Assembly (NCBI GenBank): GCA_017852075.1
Contig: JAFMLQ010000015.1
Span: 1 to 48,163 of the forward strand
Direction: 5' to 3'
DNA from: Flavobacteriaceae bacterium
Lineage (GTDB): Bacteria; Bacteroidota; Bacteroidia; Flavobacteriales; Flavobacteriaceae
DNA: 48,163 nucleotides
Under the pieces are notes generated by a model. That model worked only from the letters and a program-made list of their open reading frames with translations, was not told where the DNA came from and did no database searches. Each line of letters starts with the position of its first letter. Position 1 is the first letter of the stretch. The position numbers and the translations under genes were made by a program. Below are positions 25,127-34,235 of the stretch, one piece after another.

Positions 25127-25771
25127 ATGAAATCCAAAAATCAATTATTGCTTATAGGAGTCATGGGTCTGTCTGCAATTTTTTTTGATTTTATAGGGTA
25201 TTCTATAGGGTTTTATCTTACCAAACCCTTGACAACCATATTAATTATTGGACTTCCCTTACGCTTTCCCCATGCTGAATTAAAGAAATATTCAAAATCC
25301 GTTTTATGGGGGCTAGTGTTTTGTTTGATTGGAGATGTTTTTTTGCTTTCCGAATCCTTTTTTCTTTATGGGCTCACATCTTTTTTATTAGGACATCTTT
25401 GCTTTTTATATGCTTTCGTTTCCCAGCAAGGTTTTAGATGGCCTTTCGTACCTGGGTTTCTGTTGATTAGCTTTGCTGTAGGAGTTTTATTTTTGTGTTA
25501 TGACAATTTGGGTGTTTTTCTGATTCCTGTAGTAGTATATATCGGAGTGATCCTTGTAATGAGTTGGCAAGGAGTTGCTTTGCAGCAACAAAAAAAGCAT
25601 CACGATTCCTTTCGTTATATAGGCTGGGCTGTAAGCTTGTTTTTGCTTTCAGACGCTATGATTGCTTTAAATAAATTTTTTGTTCCTCTTCCTTTTTCAG
25701 GAATATTGATTTTAATGACTTATTGGATAGCCATAAGCTTGATTGCATTTTCTGCCTCAGAAGAAAGCTAA
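25127..25771 (+). CDS. YhhN/TMEM86 family membrane protein (lysoplasmalogenase-like)
   Basis: The 214-residue integral membrane protein has about eight hydrophobic segments. It keeps the family motifs KPLTTILIIGLPL (near 33-45), GLVFCLIGDVFLLSE (60-75, with the catalytic-type Asp) and FLLGHLCFLYAF (about 87-98). A late SDAMIALNKF follows, in line with YhhN/TMEM86 proteins. Some eukaryotic members hydrolyse lysoplasmalogens; bacterial roles are largely unknown. It starts 15 bases after ychF on the same strand and may be read through from it. Confidence 0.8.
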   Translation: MKSKNQLLLIGVMGLSAIFFDFIGYSIGFYLTKPLTTILIIGLPLRFPHAELKKYSKSVLWGLVFCLIGDVFLLSESFFLYGLTSFLLGHLCFLYAFVSQQGFRWPFVPGFLLISFAVGVLFLCYDNLGVFLIPVVVYIGVILVMSWQGVALQQQKKHHDSFRYIGWAVSLFLLSDAMIALNKFFVPLPFSGILILMTYWIAISLIAFSASEES

Positions 25772-25822
25772 AAACCTTTTTGAAAAAGGTCTTCAAAAAG
25801 AGTAGGGATTGATTATTTCCTT

Positions 25823-25830
25823 TAAATTTG
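25823..25830 (+). promoter_or_regulatory. -7 box for the SulP transporter gene
   Basis: TAAATTTG is an exact TAnnTTTG match. Its TTG would be read as a start codon (25828), but the better start is the TTG at 25855, just downstream of the expected transcription start. Confidence 0.45.
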
Positions 25831-25854
25831 CCGCTTCATAAAAAAATTAATTTC

Positions 25855-27456
25855 TTGAAATCATTCCAACTTATAGATAAATCCACTGGAGGAAGTATAA
25901 AAAATGATGTTTTATCAGGGCTTACAGTCGCCTTGGCTTTAGTCCCAGAAGCTGTGGCCTTTGCTTTTGTAGCAGGGGTATCTCCCGTAGTTGGTCTTTA
26001 TGGTGCTTTTATGATGGGGTTGGTCACTGCAATTTTTGGCGGAAGACCAGGAATGATATCTGGGGCAACAGGAGCTATGGCAGTAGTGATGGTTCATTTA
26101 GTGAAAGAAGGCAATGAATTGGGAAATTCAGATAGCGCAGGTCTGCACTATCTTTTTATTACTTTATTATTGGTAGGTCTCATTCAAATGAGTGCAGGTT
26201 TTTTACGAATGGGAAAGTTTGTTAGAATGATTCCCCATTCGGTCATGATGGGCTTTGTAAATGGGTTGGCAATCGTGATCTTTATTTCTCAATTGGGGAT
26301 GTTTAAAAGCCAAGGAGAATGGTTGCAGGGCACGTCTTTATATACGATGATGGGGTTGGTCGCAATGACTATGACAATCATGATAATTTTACCCCTTTTC
26401 ACAAAAAAAGTACCCGCAGCATTAACTGCAATTCTCGTTGTCTCGGGAGTTGTCATTTTTGGAAATCTGGAAACTGAAACTGTCCGTACTTTTATTGTTT
26501 CCAATGGAGGAGAAGGGATCAAGGCGGGACTCCCTCATTTTGAAATTCCTTCGGTTCCATTTTCTTTACGCACCTTAATCTTTATAGGACCTTATGCCTT
26601 AATTTTAGCTGCAATCGGATTGATTGAATCTTTAATGACACTCAACCTAATTGATGAATTGACTGACTCTCATGGAAGTGGGAATCGAGAATGTGTGGCA
26701 CAAGGAGCGGGTAATTTTGTCAATGGACTTTTTGGAGGTATGGGTGGCTGTGCTATGATTGGTCAAAGTATTATCAACATCAAGTCTGGTGGACGTGGAC
26801 GTTTATCGGGAATTGTAGCTGCATTGGCCCTTTTGGCTTTTGTTCTTTTTGGCTCAGGTTTTATTGAGCAAGTGCCTATTGCTGCTCTGGTAGGAGTGAT
26901 GTTTATGGTGGTAATTGGAACTTTTGCATGGAGCTCATTTAAAGTGTGGAATAAAGTGCCAAAAGCGGACGTAATTGTCATTTTATTAGTCACTTTATTG
27001 ACCGTAGTTTTCGATTTAGCCATTGCGGTTTTGGTTGGAGTGGTAGTTTCGTCTTTAGTTTTTGCATGGGAAAATGCCAAACGTATACGTGCGCGTAAAC
27101 ACATCGATGGACACGGCGTAAAACACTATGAAATTTATGGGCCTTTATTTTTTGGATGTATCGAATTATTCAATAGCAAGTTCGACCCCAAAAATGATCC
27201 CGACGAGGTGGTTATTGACTTTAAAGAATCGCGAATCGTTGATCAATCTGCGATAGAATGTGTCAATAAACTTACAGAACGCTACTTGAAAAACGGGAAG
27301 AATATTCATCTTAGACACCTTTCTTCTGACTGTGTAAAGCTTATTAAAAAAGCAGAAAAGATTTGTGACGTAAATGTTTTAGAAGATCCAGACTACTTTG
27401 TAGCGATCGATAATTTTCGGCAGGCCCAACTCCAAGATTCGGCAAGTGTTTCTTAA
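25855..27456 (+). CDS. SulP-family anion transporter with C-terminal STAS domain
   Basis: The 533-residue protein has a 10-14 segment membrane domain with the SulP hallmark GLTVALALVPEAVAFAFVAGVSPVVGLYGAF near its N-terminus. Its mid-region contains GGRPGMISGATGAMAVVM, GLIESLMTLNLIDELTDS and GAGNFVNGLFGGMGGCAMIGQSIINI. A cytosolic STAS domain follows (from about residue 425, IDFKESRIVDQSAIECVN). SulP proteins carry sulfate, bicarbonate or dicarboxylates; the substrate here is not deducible. I place the start at the TTG of 25855 (MKSFQLIDKSTGG), because the upstream TTG at 25828 lies in the -7 box and no ATG is in frame. Its 3' end overlaps the Dabb gene by 4 bases. Confidence 0.9.
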   Translation: MKSFQLIDKSTGGSIKNDVLSGLTVALALVPEAVAFAFVAGVSPVVGLYGAFMMGLVTAIFGGRPGMISGATGAMAVVMVHLVKEGNELGNSDSAGLHYLFITLLLVGLIQMSAGFLRMGKFVRMIPHSVMMGFVNGLAIVIFISQLGMFKSQGEWLQGTSLYTMMGLVAMTMTIMIILPLFTKKVPAALTAILVVSGVVIFGNLETETVRTFIVSNGGEGIKAGLPHFEIPSVPFSLRTLIFIGPYALILAAIGLIESLMTLNLIDELTDSHGSGNRECVAQGAGNFVNGLFGGMGGCAMIGQSIINIKSGGRGRLSGIVAALALLAFVLFGSGFIEQVPIAALVGVMFMVVIGTFAWSSFKVWNKVPKADVIVILLVTLLTVVFDLAIAVLVGVVVSSLVFAWENAKRIRARKHIDGHGVKHYEIYGPLFFGCIELFNSKFDPKNDPDEVVIDFKESRIVDQSAIECVNKLTERYLKNGKNIHLRHLSSDCVKLIKKAEKICDVNVLEDPDYFVAIDNFRQAQLQDSASVS

Positions 27457-27794
27457 ATAGCAATGGAATCGTGAACCCGAACACGATCCCACAAGTGTTG
27501 CGCCTCCTCGATAAACAATTGATGAGTTGGATCATCTTGATAAGCATTCTGAGCTGCTAAACTGGGAAAACTCATAGTGTAGCAATAGGTAAAAGAAGCA
27601 TCGACTACATCTCGCTTTTCTGAAGCCGCAGGACAGCCCAAATGATTGGCCGTCGCCTGAGGGTTGGTTTTTATAAGTTTGCGAATGGCAGTTTCAAAGG
27701 CGTTACGGTCGGATTGGTCTTCAGGATTTTTCAACCAAAAAAAAACGGTATGCAACAGAGGACCTGTACTATTTTCAATTGATTTCTCATTCAT
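27453..27794 (-). CDS. Dabb (stress-responsive A/B barrel) domain protein
   Basis: The 113-residue protein fits the Dabb ferredoxin-like fold: LLHTVFFWLKNPEDQSDRNAF near the N-terminus and NHLGCPA in the middle. The conserved tail is YCYTMSFPSLAAQNAYQDDPTHQLFIEE. Dabb proteins dimerise to a barrel; some are small enzymes, many are uncharacterised. It is monocistronic, convergent with the SulP gene, and divergent from parE. No functional clue from neighbours. Confidence 0.85.
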   Translation of the reverse strand: MNEKSIENSTGPLLHTVFFWLKNPEDQSDRNAFETAIRKLIKTNPQATANHLGCPAASEKRDVVDASFTYCYTMSFPSLAAQNAYQDDPTHQLFIEEAQHLWDRVRVHDSIAI

Positions 27795-27933
27795 GGTTAA
27801 GTTTTTTTGTGTTGGTATGAAGATATTGAATCCTCTCTAAATTCCGAGGTGTTTTTTATTGTTATGATGACCACTATAACTTTTTAACAAAAATAATTGT
27901 AGAATTGTTGATTTCTTGGGGGCTAAAGCACTT

Positions 27934-27961
27934 TTGATTCGTTTTGCAATATTTATATTAG
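27934..27961 (+). promoter_or_regulatory. Putative promoter of parE-parC
   Basis: TTG (27934-27936), 17 bases, then TATATTAG (27954-27961), one base from TAnnTTTG. The parE ATG follows 11 bases later. The rest of the 178-base gap to the Dabb gene has no other feature except a possible minus-strand TATTTTTG at 27888-27895. Confidence 0.45.
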
Positions 27962-27972
27962 CAATTGAATCA

Positions 27973-29844
27973 ATGGATAATTTAACTACCTATACCGAAG
28001 AAAATATCCGGTCTCTAGACTGGAAAGAACACATCCGTATGCGCCCAGGCATGTACATTGGAAAACTGGGTGATGGTTCTTCACCGGATGATGGAATTTA
28101 CATCCTCTTGAAGGAGGTTTTGGACAACTGTATCGATGAGTTTGTAATGGGTGCAGGAAAAACCATTGAAATTAGTATCAAAGAGAATGTGGTAAGTGTT
28201 AGAGATTATGGACGGGGCATCCCTTTAGGCAAGGTAGTGGATGTCGTTTCTAAAATGAATACAGGAGGGAAATACGACTCCCGAGCATTTAAAAAATCAG
28301 TGGGCTTAAATGGAGTAGGTACCAAGGCCGTCAATGCACTTTCGCAACAATTTACGGTAGAATCAAATCGGGATAAAGAACTTAAAAGGGCGCGTTTTGA
28401 GTCAGGAAATTTAGTGGAAGATGCTCCTGTAGAAAGCACAAGCAAACGCCGAGGAACCAAAGTCACTTTTGTTCCCGACGCTTCCATTTTTAAAAATTAC
28501 AAATACCGCCTGGAGTATGTAGAACGCATGATCAAAAATTATGTGTATCTGAATCCCGGACTGACCATTGACCTGAACGGCGAAAAATTTATTTCTGAAA
28601 ATGGCTTAAAAGATTTGCTCACTGACCAAACCAACGAAAACGATCTACTCTATCCGATCATTCACTTGAAAGGAGAAGATATAGAAGTTGCAATTACCCA
28701 TAGCAAAACTCAGTATAGTGAAGAATACCATTCATTTGTCAATGGTCAACATACTACACAAGGAGGAACCCATCAAGCGGCCTTTCGCGAAGGTTTGGTG
28801 AAAACCATACGAGATCATTTTGGAAAGAATTATGAAGCCTCAGACATTCGAAAATCCATCATTTCCGCCATCAGTATCAAAGTGATGGAGCCTATTTTTG
28901 AATCGCAAACTAAAACCAAATTGGGATCTACCGATATGGGAGGAGATATGCCCACAGTACGTAGCTACATAGTCGATTTTTTAAGTACACAACTTGATAA
29001 TTTCCTTCACAAAAACCCTGCTGTAACAGAACAGATACAACGCAAAATCATTCAAGCAGAAAGAGAACGAAAGGAGCTCTCAGGGATTCGAAAGCTAGCC
29101 AAAGAGCGAGCTAAAAAAGCGAGTCTTCACAACAAAAAATTACGAGACTGTAGGGTCCATTTGCCCGATCTTAAGAAAGATCGCAGGTTAGACTCTACGT
29201 TATTTATTACTGAGGGAGATTCTGCCAGTGGCTCTATTACAAAATCCAGAGATGTTAATACTCAAGCCGTTTTTAGTTTGAGAGGAAAGCCTTTGAATAG
29301 TTTTGGGATGAGTAAAAAGATTGTTTATGAAAACGAAGAATTCAATCTTTTACAAGCTGCTTTAAGTATAGAAGACAGTCTGGAGGACTTGCGGTATAAT
29401 AACATTGTCATTGCTACCGATGCCGATGTGGACGGCATGCACATCCGGCTCTTATTGATCACCTTTTTTCTTCAATTTTTCCCTGAATTGATCAAAGAGG
29501 GACATTTGTACATTCTTCAGACCCCTTTGTTTCGTGTACGTGATAAAAAAGAAACTTTTTACTGTTATAGTGAACAAGAACGAAGAGAAGCCATTCAAAA
29601 GTTGAAAGGAAAACCTGAAATCACGCGTTTTAAGGGCTTGGGTGAAATTTCACCTGATGAATTCAAATATTTTATTGGGGACGATATCCGCTTGGATCCC
29701 GTAATGCTTGATAAAAATACCACTATCGAAGAATTACTATTGTTTTACATGGGTAAAAACACTCCCGACCGACAAAAATTCATCATAGAGAATTTAAAAG
29801 TAGAATTGGATTTTTTGGAGGAAAATACGGTAGAAGTAGGATAG
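27973..29844 (+). CDS. parE: DNA topoisomerase IV subunit B (ATPase)
   Basis: ParE is the ATPase subunit of topoisomerase IV, which decatenates chromosomes. The 623-residue protein has the GHKL ATP-binding fold: [25 protein letters not shown] and [14 protein letters not shown]. The transducer domain follows with [11 protein letters not shown]. The TOPRIM metal motifs are [11 protein letters not shown] and DADVDGMHI, and the C-terminus contains [12 protein letters not shown]. An open frame reaches back to 27916, but it crosses the promoter; the ATG at 27973 gives the usual N-terminus. parC follows 3 bases downstream, so they form one operon. ParE rather than GyrB is inferred from this pairing. 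Confidence 0.95.
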   Translation: MDNLTTYTEENIRSLDWKEHIRMRPGMYIGKLGDGSSPDDGIYILLKEVLDNCIDEFVMGAGKTIEISIKENVVSVRDYGRGIPLGKVVDVVSKMNTGGKYDSRAFKKSVGLNGVGTKAVNALSQQFTVESNRDKELKRARFESGNLVEDAPVESTSKRRGTKVTFVPDASIFKNYKYRLEYVERMIKNYVYLNPGLTIDLNGEKFISENGLKDLLTDQTNENDLLYPIIHLKGEDIEVAITHSKTQYSEEYHSFVNGQHTTQGGTHQAAFREGLVKTIRDHFGKNYEASDIRKSIISAISIKVMEPIFESQTKTKLGSTDMGGDMPTVRSYIVDFLSTQLDNFLHKNPAVTEQIQRKIIQAERERKELSGIRKLAKERAKKASLHNKKLRDCRVHLPDLKKDRRLDSTLFITEGDSASGSITKSRDVNTQAVFSLRGKPLNSFGMSKKIVYENEEFNLLQAALSIEDSLEDLRYNNIVIATDADVDGMHIRLLLITFFLQFFPELIKEGHLYILQTPLFRVRDKKETFYCYSEQERREAIQKLKGKPEITRFKGLGEISPDEFKYFIGDDIRLDPVMLDKNTTIEELLLFYMGKNTPDRQKFIIENLKVELDFLEENTVEVG

Positions 29845-29847
29845 AAA

Positions 29848-32433
29848 ATGAACGAGGAAGAAAATAGCATTGATTCAGGATCAAATGACACTCTAAAGAG
29901 AGTCACAGGCATGTACAAAGACTGGTTTTTGGACTATGCTTCGTATGTCATTCTAGAACGAGCCGTACCTGCAATAGAAGACGGATTGAAGCCAGTACAG
30001 CGTCGTATTCTTCATTCTATGAAGGACCTAGATGATGGACGTTACAACAAAGTAGCCAATATTGTTGGGCATACGATGCAATATCACCCTCATGGGGATG
30101 CAAGTATTGGGGATGCCATGGTGCAAATAGGTCAAAAAGATTTACTCATTGACATGCAAGGTAACTGGGGAAATATACTCACCGGTGACAGTGCAGCAGC
30201 CTCCCGTTATATCGAGGCTCGTCTTTCCAAGTTTGCGTTAGAAGTCGTTTTTAGCCCAAAAGTTACCGAATGGCAACTTTCTTATGATGGGAGAAAAAAG
30301 GAACCAATACACTTGCCTGTAAAATTTCCACTGCTACTGGCACAGGGTGCAGAAGGAATAGCCGTAGGACTTTCTACAAAAATATTACCTCACAATTTTA
30401 ATGAACTCCTGAGTGCAAGTATTCAGCATCTAAAAGGGAAGCGGTTTACCCTGGTCCCCGATTTTCAAACCGGGGGGATTATCGACGTACAAAACTATAA
30501 CGACGGTCTTAGAGGAGGTAAAATTCGTGTACGAGCCCGTATCAATCAGCTGGACAAGAAGACCTTAGTCATCAATGAAATTCCCTTCAGTACCAACACG
30601 TCTTCTTTGATAGATAGTATCTTGAAAGCCAACGACCAAGGAAAAATAAAAATCAAGCGCATAGAGGACAATACCTCTTCTGCAGTTGAAATTTTGGTGC
30701 ATTTGCCAAACGATATTTCTCCTGATAAAACGATTGATGCACTTTATGCGTTTACTGCCTGTGAAACTTCTATCTCACCCTTAGGTTGTTTAATTATTGA
30801 CAACAAGCCCAACTTTATGGGTGTGAGTGAAATGCTCAAAATCTCCACTGACCATACCGTACAGTTATTGAAAAATGAGTTGGAAGTCCAGCTAAGTGAT
30901 TTAGAAAACCAATGGCATTACGCATCACTTGAACGCATTTTCATAGAGAATAAGATTTATAGAGACATTGAGGAAGCTGCGACCTGGGAACAAGTACTTT
31001 TCAATATTGATGAAGGGTTAAAACCTCATATCAGTCATTTAAAACGACCTGTAGTAGAGGAGGATATTATTAAGTTGACTGAAATCCGCATCAAACGAAT
31101 CTCTAAATTTGATCTAGATAAAGCCCAACAAAAGATTGAAGCTTTAGAGACGGATATTGCAGAGGTTAAAAACAATCTTACACATCTCATCGATTATGCC
31201 ATTCGCTATTTTACTCACCTCAAAAAAACTTATGGAGCAGGTAAGGAGCGAAAATCTGAAATCCGAATTTTTGATGATGTTGATGCACGCAAAGTAGTAG
31301 CCCGTAATCAAAAATTGTACGTCAATCGGGAAGAAGGGTTTATAGGAACCTCACTTCGGAAAGACGAAATGGTTTGCGAGTGTTCCGATATTGATGACAT
31401 CATTGCCTTTACTGAAGAGGGAAAAATGCAGGTTGTAAAAGTAGAAAGTAAGGTTTTTATTGGGAAAAACATTCTGCATGTAGCGGTATTTAAGAAAAAA
31501 GACCAGCGCACTATTTACAACATGATATATAGAGATGGTAAGGCAGGAACTACATTCATTAAGCGTTTTGCTGTGACAGGGGTTACACGAGACAAGGTAT
31601 ATGACCTGACTCAAGGGAAGCCGCAATCTTCAGTCTTGTATTTTTCTGCCAATCCCAATGGGGAGGCTGAAGTGGTGACAATACTGTTGAGAAACTTAAG
31701 CTCTATCAAAAAAGTAAAATGGGATTTGGATTTTGCGGACCTTCAAATCAAAGGACGTTCAGTACGCGGAAATACCGTTACCAAATATCCTATCCGTAAA
31801 GTAGAGCTTAAAGAAAAAGGAGTGTCCACCTTAAACCCACGTAAGATTTGGTTTGACGACACCATCCGTAGACTCAATTTAGAAGAACGTGGAGAGTTAT
31901 TAGGTGCTTTTAAAGGAGAAGACAAAATATTGATCACTACCAATCAGGGTACAGCTAGGGCGGTTGCTCCAGAATTGAGTTTGCATTTTGAAGACGACGT
32001 TCAAATAATTGAAAAATGGAATCCCCTAAAGCCCCTCACAGCCGTGTATTTTGATCCAGAAAAAGAGCGCTATTTTATGAAACGCTTTCTTTTGGAACAT
32101 ACCGATAAAGAAGAATATTTTATTAAAGAAGAGGGACAACTCCTTTATCTGAGCACCGAATGGCGTCCTGTGCTCCAAATAGTCCTTGAAAAACCTAGAG
32201 GAAAAGAACAGCCCGAACCTCTTGAAATCAATGCAGAGGAATTTATTTCAGTCAAAGGGTATAAAGCCTTGGGAAATCAGCTTACCGACAAAAAAATCAG
32301 GAGTATTGAACTCAAAGAAGCTTTACCCTACGAGGAAAAAATTACTATTGAAGACCCAATGGATATTGAAGTAAATGCCGATGAGCCTGATCCAAATGAT
32401 AATGAGGATACTCAGACTATGTTAGATTTTTAG
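29848..32433 (+). CDS. parC: DNA topoisomerase IV subunit A
   Basis: ParC cleaves and rejoins DNA in topoisomerase IV. The 861-residue protein has the breakage-reunion domain with YHPHGDASIGDAM (helix-turn-helix, near residue 73), the active-site tyrosine in AASRYIEARLS (about residue 117), and LPHNFNELL. A coiled tower domain follows (residues about 380-470), and a C-terminal beta-propeller-like domain (from about 490). The tail after residue 800 is acidic and low in complexity. In the quinolone region the usual serine of HGDS is alanine here (HGDASIGD), which I recall as common in Bacteroidota ParC. It ends sharing a 4-base TTAG with terC. Confidence 0.94.
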   Translation: MNEEENSIDSGSNDTLKRVTGMYKDWFLDYASYVILERAVPAIEDGLKPVQRRILHSMKDLDDGRYNKVANIVGHTMQYHPHGDASIGDAMVQIGQKDLLIDMQGNWGNILTGDSAAASRYIEARLSKFALEVVFSPKVTEWQLSYDGRKKEPIHLPVKFPLLLAQGAEGIAVGLSTKILPHNFNELLSASIQHLKGKRFTLVPDFQTGGIIDVQNYNDGLRGGKIRVRARINQLDKKTLVINEIPFSTNTSSLIDSILKANDQGKIKIKRIEDNTSSAVEILVHLPNDISPDKTIDALYAFTACETSISPLGCLIIDNKPNFMGVSEMLKISTDHTVQLLKNELEVQLSDLENQWHYASLERIFIENKIYRDIEEAATWEQVLFNIDEGLKPHISHLKRPVVEEDIIKLTEIRIKRISKFDLDKAQQKIEALETDIAEVKNNLTHLIDYAIRYFTHLKKTYGAGKERKSEIRIFDDVDARKVVARNQKLYVNREEGFIGTSLRKDEMVCECSDIDDIIAFTEEGKMQVVKVESKVFIGKNILHVAVFKKKDQRTIYNMIYRDGKAGTTFIKRFAVTGVTRDKVYDLTQGKPQSSVLYFSANPNGEAEVVTILLRNLSSIKKVKWDLDFADLQIKGRSVRGNTVTKYPIRKVELKEKGVSTLNPRKIWFDDTIRRLNLEERGELLGAFKGEDKILITTNQGTARAVAPELSLHFEDDVQIIEKWNPLKPLTAVYFDPEKERYFMKRFLLEHTDKEEYFIKEEGQLLYLSTEWRPVLQIVLEKPRGKEQPEPLEINAEEFISVKGYKALGNQLTDKKIRSIELKEALPYEEKITIEDPMDIEVNADEPDPNDNEDTQTMLDF

Positions 32434-33194
32434 TTTTTTCTAATTTTTCTAAAACGCATATTTATCATTTCTACACCTAAAGAAAACGCAATTGAAAAAT
32501 ATAGATAACCCTTAGGGATTCTACCTATAGTACCTCCAAAAATTTGGGTTTCAGAAAGATGCGCTGCTTCAGCAATAAGCATAAAGCCGATCAAAAGTAA
32601 AAACGACAAGCCCAAAATTTGCATTGAGGGATGACGATTGATATAACGACTTACAGGAGTAGCAAAAACCATCATAATGACAATCGAAACAATCACCGCT
32701 GCAATCATGATGGGCAGGGCATAGGGTATTCCATTGGTCATTCCTACCGCTGTTAGAATGGAGTCAAATGAAAAGACCATATCAATTAATACAATTTGCA
32801 ATAAGGCACGGGCAAAGGACATAGTACCTTTTTGAGTAGCAACTTCAGAGGCAACTTTTGTTTCCACCTTTTGAAAGATTTCATGAGTGCTTTTGTAGAG
32901 GAGAAACAAGCCCCCACCCAAGAGAATGAGTGCCTGTATCGAAATTTCAGAAGAAAACCAATCGTAATCAACCACCAAAAAAGCGCTTTTCATTTTGATC
33001 AATCCATTGATTCCCATCAGCAGGATAATTCGCATAAACATGGCAAGAAAAAGACCAAATCGTATCAGTTTCTTTTGCTTTTCTTCAGGAAAACGATTGG
33101 CCAAAATGGAAATGAAAATAACGTTGTCAATTCCCAGTATAATTTCCAAAAACGTTAGGGTCAAAAAAGCGATAAGGGCATCGGGGGTAAACAT
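32430..33194 (-). CDS. TerC-family integral membrane protein
   Basis: The 254-residue protein has about seven membrane segments. It carries the TerC signature TLTFLEIILGIDNVIFISIL at residues 10-29 and VLIDMVFSFDSILTAVGMTNGI near 140, with membrane-embedded acidic residues that suggest metal transport. TerC proteins help export manganese or load it on secreted proteins, and some accompany tellurite resistance; no tellurite operon is present here. A TTG at 33200 precedes, but the ATG at 33194 is the likely start, 2 bases after the lipoprotein stop. Third gene of the XRE-lipoprotein-terC unit. Confidence 0.9.
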   Translation of the reverse strand: MFTPDALIAFLTLTFLEIILGIDNVIFISILANRFPEEKQKKLIRFGLFLAMFMRIILLMGINGLIKMKSAFLVVDYDWFSSEISIQALILLGGGLFLLYKSTHEIFQKVETKVASEVATQKGTMSFARALLQIVLIDMVFSFDSILTAVGMTNGIPYALPIMIAAVIVSIVIMMVFATPVSRYINRHPSMQILGLSFLLLIGFMLIAEAAHLSETQIFGGTIGRIPKGYLYFSIAFSLGVEMINMRFRKIRKN

Positions 33195-33196
33195 AA

Positions 33197-33568
33197 TCAA
33201 TTGATCTTTTCTATTGTCCCACGTTGTTTGTTTTTGGGATCTCCAACCAATGAATATTCAAAAGTATAACGGTTGTCCTGTGTACTTAAAATTCGAATTT
33301 GAATTGGTCGTTTGTCCTGGTTTGAGGTGGGGTTTAATTTTGTAAGGATACACTCGCAATCGTTTACCCAGCGTATTGTAGCGGTATCTATTTTTCCTTC
33401 ATAACGCTCAATTTCATAATTGGCGTCCCTCGTAAAAAAAGAGCTTTTCATTTCGCCATTAACAATTTGGGTAAATTTAAATTCTCCCTCATGAAATGCA
33501 TTGCAATCTCGCTCTAAGGAGTAGCAAGAAATAAACAAAACAGGAAGTAAAAAAAAAGTTTTGCGCAT
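33197..33568 (-). CDS. Small lipoprotein, unknown function
   Basis: The 123-residue protein begins with a basic residue pair and a hydrophobic stretch ending in a lipobox (FISC, cysteine 15), so it is probably lipidated and exported. The mature part contains a charged domain (EFKFTQIVNGEMKSSFF, EGKIDTATIRWVNDCECIL) with a few cysteines. Homologues near topoisomerase IV genes in flavobacteria are sometimes named 'DNA topoisomerase IV' by neighbour transfer; nothing in this sequence supports that. It lies 15 bases after the XRE regulator and directly before terC on the same strand. Confidence 0.75.
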   Translation of the reverse strand: MRKTFFLLPVLFISCYSLERDCNAFHEGEFKFTQIVNGEMKSSFFTRDANYEIERYEGKIDTATIRWVNDCECILTKLNPTSNQDKRPIQIRILSTQDNRYTFEYSLVGDPKNKQRGTIEKIN

Positions 33569-33583
33569 AAGGGTTCAAAAGTA

Positions 33584-33979
33584 CTAAGATTTAGGCGAAA
33601 AAGTGCGAAAACTACCATCTTGATATAACTGAATAATTTGTACCACTTCATCTGTAGTGGAAATGGGCAAGGACTCAGAACTAGGTAAGTTCTTTATTTC
33701 TGTTCCGGAGGGGTCTGATGTTTTTTGTAATTCTGACTGAGCGGGTAGGGGAGTGTTGGAAGTTTTAGGCGCCTCTAAAAGTAGCCAGTCCAATCCGATA
33801 GAATCAAAAGCAGCATTAATTTTTAAAATAAATTCTAAACTTGGTTTGTTTCTCTTGGAAAGAATATGAGATACTGAAGAACGCTGCACACCTATTTTTT
33901 CTGCAAAAGCAGCAGCACTTAACTGGTGATTGTCCATTAATTCTTCAAGCCTAGAAATAAAATAATCTATGTTTAACAT
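33584..33979 (-). CDS. XRE-family helix-turn-helix regulator
   Basis: The 131-residue DNA-binding protein has an N-terminal HTH at residues 19-45 (QLSAAAFAEKIGVQRSSVSHILSKRNKP). FILKINAAFDSIGLDWLL follows. The rest is a Pro/Ser/Thr-rich linker and a short tail (EVVQIIQLYQDGSFRTF). No cysteine or metal site suggests a redox or metal sensor. I moved the start from a TTG at 33988 to the ATG at 33979. Palindromic GTAAAC/GTTTAC sites lie just upstream of its start (33981-33986) and in the divergent gap, so autoregulation and control of the M14 gene are plausible. It heads the unit with the lipoprotein and terC. Confidence 0.88.
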   Translation of the reverse strand: MLNIDYFISRLEELMDNHQLSAAAFAEKIGVQRSSVSHILSKRNKPSLEFILKINAAFDSIGLDWLLLEAPKTSNTPLPAQSELQKTSDPSGTEIKNLPSSESLPISTTDEVVQIIQLYQDGSFRTFSPKS

Positions 33980-34170
33980 TGTAAACAATTTAATTCTTCA
34001 CCACCAATATACAATTAATACAGAGCATAAACAAACACAATTTACTTAAACTTTACATTTAAATATATACTTTAAAACACTCATAATTAATAAATTAAAT
34101 TTTAAATATTAAAATTTGATTACAAATGTATCTACAAAAAACGGATGCTTGCTGTATCAACAGAAGATTC

Positions 34171-34220
34171 GTTTACTTTTGTAAACTACAAATGTAAACA
34201 AATGGTTGTTTACATTTGTA
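34171..34220. promoter_or_regulatory. Palindromic operator-like region between the XRE regulator and M14 peptidase
   Basis: There are two adjacent inverted repeats. GTTTAC-TTTT-GTAAAC occupies 34171-34186. A perfect 15-base arm pair (34187-34201 and 34206-34220) around a 4-base centre follows, each arm containing GTAAAC or GTTTAC. The second repeat contains exact -7 boxes on both strands: TACATTTG at 34211-34218 facing the M14 gene and TACATTTG at 34196-34189 facing the regulator. A fifth half-site lies at 33981-33986, at the regulator start, and a TACAAATGTA copy at 34121-34130. The rest of the 256-base gap is very AT-rich and otherwise empty. Confidence 0.7.
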
Positions 34221-34235
34221 CTATTAAAATCAACT

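Noticed and set aside
25771-25800. Hairpin after the YhhN gene (ACCTTTTTGAAAAAGGT) as a terminator
   Set aside because: The arms are short with a tiny loop and no T-run follows; the SulP promoter lies immediately after, but termination here is not supported.
32430-33194. Tellurite-resistance locus
   Set aside because: Only a lone TerC-family gene is present, without terB/D/E or other resistance partners.
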